Source: Roseiarcus sp963784805 (GTDB lineage Bacteria > Pseudomonadota > Alphaproteobacteria > Rhizobiales > Beijerinckiaceae). From it: a DNA stretch of 64,000 nt. The stretch is from the NCBI GenBank assembly GCA_963784805.1, contig CAWASR010000009.1, positions 214,420-278,419 of the forward strand, read 5' to 3'. The notes under the pieces were generated by a model. It saw nothing but the letters and a program-made list of their open reading frames with translations, was not told the origin of the DNA and did not search any database. Position numbers and translations under genes: made by a program. Numbering within the stretch: position 1 is the stretch's first letter; each line of letters begins with the position of its first letter. Positions 58,458 through 64,000 of the stretch are shown in pieces.

Positions 58458-60032
58458 TCACGCCCGCCAGGGGAAGGTCCACGTCTCCGTCAACGCCTTT
58501 GCGCTGGCCCGCAGAAAGACCCGCAGATCGCTGCTCTGGCCCTTGTCGACGGTTAGGTCGACGCCGGCGCGGAAGCCGCGGACGTGGGCGTTGGGGGTGA
58601 GAAAAGTGCGCAGGATTCGTCCGTTCGAGGCCGTGGCCACCACCTGCACCAGCGACGGGTCGCTGAAATAATAGGGAAGGTCGCCGCCCGAGAAATCGAT
58701 CAGGAACCGCGTGGCCCCCGGCGGGGGAGCCTCCGCTGCGCCAAGCGCGCGCGGCGGCACGCGGAACGTCGCGACCGTGCGCCCGCCCGGCGTCAGGCTC
58801 TGATCCGTCGAGAGCGTCGTGATGCGGTAGCCGTAAGTGAGGGATTTCCCGGCCACGATCCCGTTTTTTGGCTCCCAGGCGACGACGATGTTGTCGTTGG
58901 TCTCGCTGTCGGTGGGAAGCTCCACCAGTTCCACCCGGCCCTCGCCCCAGCCTTCGTGCGGCTCGATCCAATAACTGGGTCTAAGCTCATAGGCGAGTTC
59001 GAGATCCTGATAGTCGTCGAAATTCCGGTCGCGTTGCAAAAGCCCGTAACCGCGCGGGTTCATGTCGGTGAACGTCGAAACGACCGGCGCGACAGGATTG
59101 CTGAGCGGGCGCCAAATCCATTCGCCGGCGCCAGTGTGCATGAGCAGGCCATCCGAGTCGTGCAATTCGCCGCGAAAATCGTCGGCGAGGCGGTGATCGT
59201 TCTTGCCGACGAAAAACATCGAGGAGAGCGGCGCCAGCCCTACGACGGGAACCGCCTTGCGCGCGAACAGGGTGACGCTCGTCTCGATGTAGGTCTCCTG
59301 GCCGGGCACAAGGTCGAAGTGGAAGGCGCCGGTGGCTGATTCGCCATCGAGCAGCGCGTAAATGTTGATATGTTCGGCGGTCGGGGCCGGCGTCTCGATC
59401 CAGAATTCGCGGAAAAACGGAAATTCCTCATTCGGACGTGCGCCCTTGCCGATGGCGAGGCCGCGCGCCGACAGGCCGTAGCGCTGACCACGGCCGAGAA
59501 AGCGGAAATAGCTCGCGCCGAGAAACGAGACCACTTCGTCCCAGACGTGCGGCGCGTTGATCGGAAATCGGAGCCGGAATCCGGCGAAGCCGAGATTGAC
59601 CGGCAACGCGCCCTCGATCTTGTTGCGCCCATAGTCGAACAGATTGGCCGCATAGGGAACGGGCGCCGGGATGCCGTGGCGCAGCACGTTGATGACGACG
59701 GGACGCTTGTAAAGATGGCCCAGATGGAACAGTTCCAGGCGGAAGTTCGCCGTCGGCTCTCCGAACAGCTGCTTGTCGGGCTTGAAACGGATGTCGCGCC
59801 AGGCGTCGAAATCGAGATTGGCCAGGCTGTCGGGCAACGGCGGAATCGTGGCGTCGTATGGCGCGGCGGCGAGGTCGCCGGCGCGCTTGACGACATCCGA
59901 ATAGGCGAACGGCGTCGGACCTCCAGCTGTGGCCCGCGGCGCGTCTGTCTGAGCACGCGCATCGGCGACGAGGCGCGCGCCCGAGGCGGCGGCAGCCCCG
60001 GCAATCAGCGCGCGGCGGGACATTTCGTGCAT
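58458..60032 (-). CDS. opgD: glucan biosynthesis protein OpgD/MdoD-like
   Basis: The 524-residue protein has a twin-arginine signal (MSRRALIAGAAAASGARLVA) and the MdoG/OpgD glucan biosynthesis domain: FAYSDVVKRAGDLAAAPYDA, DIRFKPDKQLFGEPTANFRLE, FFVGKNDHRLADDFRGELHDSDG, EWIWRPLSNP and FLIDFSGGDLPYYF. The Tat signal and periplasmic location distinguish OpgD from Sec-exported OpgG. It processes osmoregulated periplasmic glucans. ATG 60032 or 60023 both fit. There is no opgH nearby, although a membrane GH94 protein of related theme lies 5 kb away. Confidence 0.93.
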   Translation of the reverse strand: MHEMSRRALIAGAAAASGARLVADARAQTDAPRATAGGPTPFAYSDVVKRAGDLAAAPYDATIPPLPDSLANLDFDAWRDIRFKPDKQLFGEPTANFRLELFHLGHLYKRPVVINVLRHGIPAPVPYAANLFDYGRNKIEGALPVNLGFAGFRLRFPINAPHVWDEVVSFLGASYFRFLGRGQRYGLSARGLAIGKGARPNEEFPFFREFWIETPAPTAEHINIYALLDGESATGAFHFDLVPGQETYIETSVTLFARKAVPVVGLAPLSSMFFVGKNDHRLADDFRGELHDSDGLLMHTGAGEWIWRPLSNPVAPVVSTFTDMNPRGYGLLQRDRNFDDYQDLELAYELRPSYWIEPHEGWGEGRVELVELPTDSETNDNIVVAWEPKNGIVAGKSLTYGYRITTLSTDQSLTPGGRTVATFRVPPRALGAAEAPPPGATRFLIDFSGGDLPYYFSDPSLVQVVATASNGRILRTFLTPNAHVRGFRAGVDLTVDKGQSSDLRVFLRASAKALTETWTFPWRA

Positions 60033-60110
60033 CGGCGTCGTTCGGGCAGGGGAAATATCTGTACCGGGCGTAACCCGCGGCGGTGGCGAAAGCAACCCGT
60101 CGTCTCGCCG

Positions 60111-60739
60111 TCAAGGCCAAGGTCCGAAACCGTATCCGGGATTGACTACGCGCGCCTCCAGACCCATGCTGAAATTCGGCGTGATCTGATATTTTACCCC
60201 GACGCCGACCGTGCCGACGGCCTGAACCGCGCCCGGCCCGGCAAAGACGCTGTTGATCGCCTCGCTCGCATTGAGCGCTCCGCCGCTGAAGCGCGTGGGC
60301 CTGATGAAATCGACGCCGGTGATGACATAGGGCGTCACCTGGCCGAAGTTGTAGCCGACGGTCGCTTCTCCGCCCGCGAAGGCGGAGCCGCTGAATTGGG
60401 TGAATCGGGGGTTCGACCAGAGAGAGGGCATGTATCCCGTCGAGGCCCTGACCCCAGCACCACGCCGTCGCCAAACGTATGATCGTAGCCGAGGTAGGTC
60501 TCACCTCCGAAGCCGCCCTTGACCCCTTTCCCGCCCCAGGCCGAAACGCCGGCGCCCACATAGAGGCCGGACCAGGGGTTGGGCGCGACGTCTGTGGGGC
60601 CCGGCGTCAGCGCCGGGAAGCTCGACGGAGCATTCGGCAGATCCGCGGCGGCAGCCGGCGCTGGCGGAAAGCCGACCGCCGCGGCGATGGCGCAGGCGCC
60701 TGGGGCCAGGAGGGAAAGAAATATGGCCTTACGCATCAT
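60111..60739 (-). CDS. outer-membrane beta-barrel protein, frame interrupted near 60445
   Basis: Two frames join if one G is added to the GGGG run at about 60443-60446: ...FGDGVVLG then VRASTGYMPSLWSNPRFTQ. The combined product of about 210 residues has a signal peptide (MMRKAIFLSLLAPGACAIAA), a proline-rich linker, and the opa/OmpA-like barrel pattern (NPWSGLYVGAGVSAWGGKG, TYLGYDHTF, EATVGYNFGQVTPYVITGVD, and a C-terminal YQITPNFSMGLEARVVNPGYGF). It is a probable small outer-membrane porin-like protein. The shift sits in a homopolymer, so a sequencing error is possible. Confidence 0.7.
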
Positions 60740-60930
60740 TCCAAACTCATAGCACAAGTCGCCGTGTTCGTAATGCGGTCAAGATTGCGGCATTTTGATT
60801 GCGGCGAATGGACGTCCGCAGGCCTTGGCGCCTGCTCTTTCGCCTGACCAAAACCGCGCGATCCCCCGGCTGGACAAGCCGCGACTGGGCGCCTATAAGC
60901 CGCCACTCGCGCCGCCCCATGACGTCCGGC

Positions 60931-61006
60931 GCCCAGGTAGCTCAGTTGGTAGAGCATGCGACTGAAAATCGCAGTGTCGGTGGTTCGATTCCGCCCCTGG
61001 GCACCA
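60931..61006 (+). tRNA. tRNA-Phe (GAA)
   Basis: The 76-base cloverleaf has a 7-bp acceptor stem GCCCAGG/CCTGGGC, D-arm GCTCAGTTGGTAGAGC, anticodon stem TGCGA/TCGCA with loop CTGAAAA (anticodon GAA), a T-arm with GGTTCGATTCC, and encoded CCA at 61004-61006. All invariant positions are present. It is a standalone gene between the outer-membrane protein and the GntP permease gene. Confidence 0.97.
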
Positions 61007-61109
61007 CCTTCCAATCCGAAAAAATAGCCGCGGGCTCCTCCGGAGAATCCAAGCGGCTCCAGCGAGTCAAAGTCGCCGATTGAGCGGCTCGGCAGCCGCT
61101 CGCTGACGA

Positions 61110-62561
61110 TCAAAACGAGCCGAACGCCGTCCCAAGTCCAATGACCGCGACGAGGGCGAGCAACGCGCCGATGATCGCCACCATGACGATGTCGAAATAA
61201 CTTTCGCGATGGGTCGAGCCGCAGACCGCGAGCAGAGTGACGACCGCGCCGTTGTGCGGCAGGCTGTCGAGAGTGCCAGCGCCGATCACCGCGACGCGAT
61301 GCAGCAGATCCGGGCTGAGGCCCTGGTCGGCGGCGACCTTCATATAGGCGCCGCCAAGCGCGTCGAGGGCGATGGTGAGGCCGCCCGAAGCAGAGCCGGT
61401 GAGAGACGCAAGCACGTTGGTGGCGACCGCCAGCGACACCAGCGGGCCTCCTCCGATGCCGAGAACCCAATCCCGCACATGCGCGAAAGCGGGCAGCGCC
61501 GCCACGACCGACCCGAAGCCGACGAGGCTTGCGACGCTCAGCACCGGCAGCACGGAAGCATTGGCGCCGGCGTCCATGGTCGCGCGCGCCGTCGGCAGCC
61601 GCGAAAAATTCGAGGCGATCAGCACCGCGATGGCCGTGGCCAGCGCGGTGACCACCGACCAGACGCCGCCGACGGCCGAGAGCGAAGTTGCCCCCCAGGC
61701 CGGCTCGGCGAGAAAGCTCGCGTCGATGCGTGGCAGGATGACGAGCGACATCAGCAGATTGACGCCGACGACGACGATGAGCGGCAGGACGGCGAGGACG
61801 ATCGGCGGCTCGACTTTGCTTTGTTCGCCATGCGCGATTTCGGCCGGATCGAATGCGCCCGAAGTCGTGGCGCGTTCGCGCACGATCTCGTCGTCGACGT
61901 CGCCTTTAGCAGGCGCCGCATCCCCCAGATACCCTTCACCCGCCTTGCGCGCCCGGCCTTCGGCGAGGGCGAGCCACCAGAGCCCGAACCCCAGCGTGAT
62001 CAGCGATGCGACGACGCCGAGGCCCGGCGCGGCGAAGGGCGTCGTGCCGAAGAACGGCATCGGGATGGCGTTCTGGATCGCCGGGGTGCCGGGCAGCATC
62101 GACATGGTGAAGGTCGACGTGCCGAGCGCGATCGCGGCCGGCATCAGCCGCTTCGGAATTTCGGCGGCGCGAAACAGGGCATGCGCCATTGGAGCGAGCA
62201 CGAAGAAGGCGACGAAGAGGCTGACGCCGCCGTAAGTGACCAGCGCTCCCGCGAGCACCACCGCCAGCACGGCTCGCCCCGGGCCGAGGCGCTCGGTCAT
62301 GAAAGTCGCGATCGCCGACACCGAGCCGCTGTCCTCCATCAGCTTGCCGAACAGCGCGCCGAGCAGAAAGATCGGAAAAAATTGCATGACGAATTGCGCC
62401 GCGCTCGCCATGAAGGTCTGCGTCCAATGGGCGAGCATCGGCTGACCCGACAATCCGGCGGCGATGATCGCGGCGGCTGGCGCGAGGAGCAGAATGCTCC
62501 AGCCGCGATAAGCGAGCCAGATGAGCAGGCTGAGCGCGATGAGGATGCCGAGCAGCCCCAT
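61110..62561 (-). CDS. GntP-family permease
   Basis: This 483-residue integral membrane protein of the GntP (gluconate:H+ symporter) family has about 12 helices. Conserved segments are TYGGVSLFVAFFVLAPMAHALF, GTSTFTMSMLPGTPAIQNAI and DSLPHNGAVVTLL near the C-terminus. The last is typical of hydroxybutyrate/fatty-acid-linked GntP members rather than gluconate permeases. It is 3 bases downstream of the patatin gene, so one operon. Probable substrate: 3-hydroxybutyrate or related small acid. Confidence 0.9.
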   Translation of the reverse strand: MGLLGILIALSLLIWLAYRGWSILLLAPAAAIIAAGLSGQPMLAHWTQTFMASAAQFVMQFFPIFLLGALFGKLMEDSGSVSAIATFMTERLGPGRAVLAVVLAGALVTYGGVSLFVAFFVLAPMAHALFRAAEIPKRLMPAAIALGTSTFTMSMLPGTPAIQNAIPMPFFGTTPFAAPGLGVVASLITLGFGLWWLALAEGRARKAGEGYLGDAAPAKGDVDDEIVRERATTSGAFDPAEIAHGEQSKVEPPIVLAVLPLIVVVGVNLLMSLVILPRIDASFLAEPAWGATSLSAVGGVWSVVTALATAIAVLIASNFSRLPTARATMDAGANASVLPVLSVASLVGFGSVVAALPAFAHVRDWVLGIGGGPLVSLAVATNVLASLTGSASGGLTIALDALGGAYMKVAADQGLSPDLLHRVAVIGAGTLDSLPHNGAVVTLLAVCGSTHRESYFDIVMVAIIGALLALVAVIGLGTAFGSF

Positions 62562-62564
62562 GGG

Positions 62565-63605
62565 TCAGATTCCCTCGAGCAAGCTATCCAGATCGAGGGT
62601 CGAGCGATGCCCGAGATCCTTCGCATGGGTCTCCAGAAACGCCTCAGCGGATTTTCGTCCCTCGGCGTGCAGATATTCGAAGAACGCCCATTCCGCGTTC
62701 AGCTTCGAGGAGGCGCCGAGTTCGGTCATGATGTCGTTCCGGACCATATGAATGCGCATGTTCGCCCATAGCGCGCCCTCGCCGTCGCCCGGGTCGGCGA
62801 CTTTCCGCAGCAGAGCCATCATTTTGAGCTCCTTCAGCACGACCGCATTAAAGGACACCTCGTTCAGGCGATTGAGAATTTCGCTGGCGGAGCGCGGCGT
62901 CGGGACGCGCTCGATCGGGTTGATCGGGATCAGGATGGTGTCTCGCGCCTTGGTTTCGCGGATCAGCGTCGAAAGCGTCGGATTGCCCGAATAGCCGCCA
63001 TCCCAATAGGCCTCGCCGTCGATTTCGATAGCCTGGAACAGGGTCGGCAGGCAGGCCGAGGCGAGCAGGACGTCCGGGGTGATGGCCGCGTTCTTGAAGA
63101 CTTTGCCCCGGCCTGTCCGCACATTGGTGGCGGTGACAAAGAGGTGGATAGGCGACTGCGCCAGGACTTCAAAATCGATCTGGTCGGCAAGAATGTCGCG
63201 CAGCGGATTGACCCCTCTCGGATTGATGTCATAGGGCGACACCAGTCGGGACATGAGATCCATCGCCACGTAAACCGGCGACGAGTTGAGCGTCCAGCGG
63301 CCCTGAAGGATATCCATTGGACCGCGCTGGAATGGGCTGAAGCGCGCCGCCTCGGAGACACGACGCCAGAACCTCTCCAGCGCCGCGCGCGCTCCGGCGA
63401 CGCCGCCTTGCTGATGGCCGTGGACAAGCACCGCCGCGTTCATCGCGCCTGCGGACGTTCCGGATATGCCGTCGATTCGAAGCCACGTCTCCTCCAGCAG
63501 ACGATCGAGGACCCCCCAGGAGAACGCGCCATGCGAGCCGCCGCCCTGCAAGGCGACATCCACGAGGACAGGATTGCGCGCAATGGTGGAGGCGGCTTGT
63601 CGCAT
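62565..63605 (-). CDS. patatin-like phospholipase
   Basis: The 346-residue protein has a complete patatin catalytic dyad: oxyanion hole GGGSHGAF (21-28), nucleophile Ser51 in GTSAGAMNAAVL, and the Asp in YWDGGYSGNP. It has no signal peptide, so it is likely cytoplasmic or peripheral. Patatin genes of this type in alphaproteobacteria lie with GntP permeases and hydroxybutyrate dehydrogenase genes, a PHB-mobilisation arrangement; a dehydrogenase is not visible in the window. A TTGTTGC-GGT-GCAACAA palindrome lies 79 bases upstream. Confidence 0.9.
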   Translation of the reverse strand: MRQAASTIARNPVLVDVALQGGGSHGAFSWGVLDRLLEETWLRIDGISGTSAGAMNAAVLVHGHQQGGVAGARAALERFWRRVSEAARFSPFQRGPMDILQGRWTLNSSPVYVAMDLMSRLVSPYDINPRGVNPLRDILADQIDFEVLAQSPIHLFVTATNVRTGRGKVFKNAAITPDVLLASACLPTLFQAIEIDGEAYWDGGYSGNPTLSTLIRETKARDTILIPINPIERVPTPRSASEILNRLNEVSFNAVVLKELKMMALLRKVADPGDGEGALWANMRIHMVRNDIMTELGASSKLNAEWAFFEYLHAEGRKSAEAFLETHAKDLGHRSTLDLDSLLEGI

Positions 63606-63683
63606 CGACCTTCAAACTCCGGGAAAATCGGGGAGGGTTCGGCGGGGCTCTTCTAGGCGCTCGAAGAGGAAGAGTCATCTATT

Positions 63684-63700
63684 TTGTTGCGGTGCAACAA
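63684..63700. promoter_or_regulatory. perfect palindrome resembling a PhaR operator
   Basis: TTGTTGC (63684-63690), GGT, GCAACAA (63694-63700). The core TGC-N3-GCA is the form of PhaR sites known from Paracoccus and Rhodobacter, where PhaR represses PHB genes. It lies upstream of the patatin-GntP operon. No phaR gene is in the window. Confidence 0.5.
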
Positions 63701-64000
63701 TCGCGCCCTCGCCACTTACCCACGGGCGAGAGTGAACCGCAGCGATCCGAAGGAGGCGGCCGTGCTGGCGGGCAGGGGGCCAATGCGACTCGGCGCTTCA
63801 GAGTTCCGCCGTCGATCGCCGGACGCCCGGGAAAAAGCTCCGGACTAAGGGCGGCAGCCAAAGGGGGTGGCCGAGGCGCGGAAAGTCTCACATCGCAATC
63901 CGTCTTCCAACCTTTGCCGCTACGCCGCGCCGCGATCTCTCCAGGGGGCCGCGCCGATCGACGCCGTCCGCAGGCGCTGGCGTTCTTGCGAGCCCATATC
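63701..64000. other. window-end region, no supported gene
   Basis: About 300 GC-rich bases with short frames on both strands and no recognisable family. The last part may enter a neighbouring gene beyond the window, but no start can be fixed. Confidence 0.4.

Overview
The window is 64 kb of GC-rich chromosomal DNA from an alphaproteobacterium, most likely of the order Hyphomicrobiales (Rhizobiales), perhaps a Beijerinckiaceae/Methylocystaceae-type methylotroph. This is inferred from gene content, not from a marker gene. The supporting genes are a giant growth-pole-ring-like (GPR/RgsE-type) protein, a PQQ alcohol dehydrogenase with the Asp-x-Asp lanthanide signature and its own cytochrome c, a K+-independent H+-pyrophosphatase, a plsX-fabH pair, a ferredoxin with a thioredoxin-reductase-like ferredoxin reductase, malonyl-CoA synthetase and an OpgD-type glucan protein.

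Layout. 1-9.2 kb is an accessory-looking region: a DUF433-type antitoxin cut by the window edge, a HExxH metallopeptidase resembling family M91 effectors with two small companions, a tandem ankyrin protein, relics of HicB and BrnA antitoxins, and a LysR-controlled redox cluster (internally deleted alcohol dehydrogenase, cupin, carboxymuconolactone-decarboxylase-like, DUF2255, tautomerase, aldo-keto reductase). 9.2-20.4 kb is mostly core metabolism: acylphosphatase, thrS with a striking leader hairpin, xdhABC, a class II aldolase-like protein lacking expected zinc ligands, malonyl-CoA synthetase and a CDF metal exporter. 20.4-27.6 kb is the giant coiled-coil protein (with a frameshift) and a divergent Hpt protein. 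27.8-41.9 kb holds ferredoxin/reductase, SIMPL, ATC-hydrolase-like, VOC and baeRF-like genes, kdsA, a frameshifted adenylate cyclase, plsX-fabH, an amidase, DUF1097, YceD/DUF177, a cytochrome bc1 assembly chaperone and bamE. 42.2-44.4 kb is an AT-richer island with a lone PD-(D/E)XK nuclease, intergenic repeats and an IS5 transposase relic. 44.4-64 kb holds a GNAT protein, hppA, a 1,839-aa membrane GH94 protein, a porin stub, queF, the PQQ dehydrogenase/cytochrome c operon, a HAD phosphatase, opgD, a frameshifted outer-membrane protein, tRNA-Phe(GAA), and a GntP permease-patatin pair with a PhaR-like palindrome upstream.

How parts work together. PlsX and FabH start phospholipid and fatty-acid synthesis, and MatB can supply malonyl-CoA. 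XdhABC is a complete molybdenum hydroxylase with its maturation factor. The PQQ dehydrogenase oxidises an alcohol in the periplasm and passes electrons to the adjacent cytochrome c. The patatin/GntP pair looks like polyhydroxybutyrate or hydroxybutyrate use. OpgD and the membrane GH94 protein both point to periplasmic glucans.

Three genes (GPR-like, adenylate cyclase, outer-membrane protein) are split by single-base-type frameshifts; one is at a G run. Sequencing indels and true mutations cannot be told apart here. The items most worth follow-up are the thrS leader hairpin that presents the tRNA-Thr anticodon GGU, the lone nuclease with an unrecognised C-terminal domain, the M91-like peptidase locus, the membrane GH94 protein, and a dispersed intergenic element carrying about 21-nt tandem repeats.
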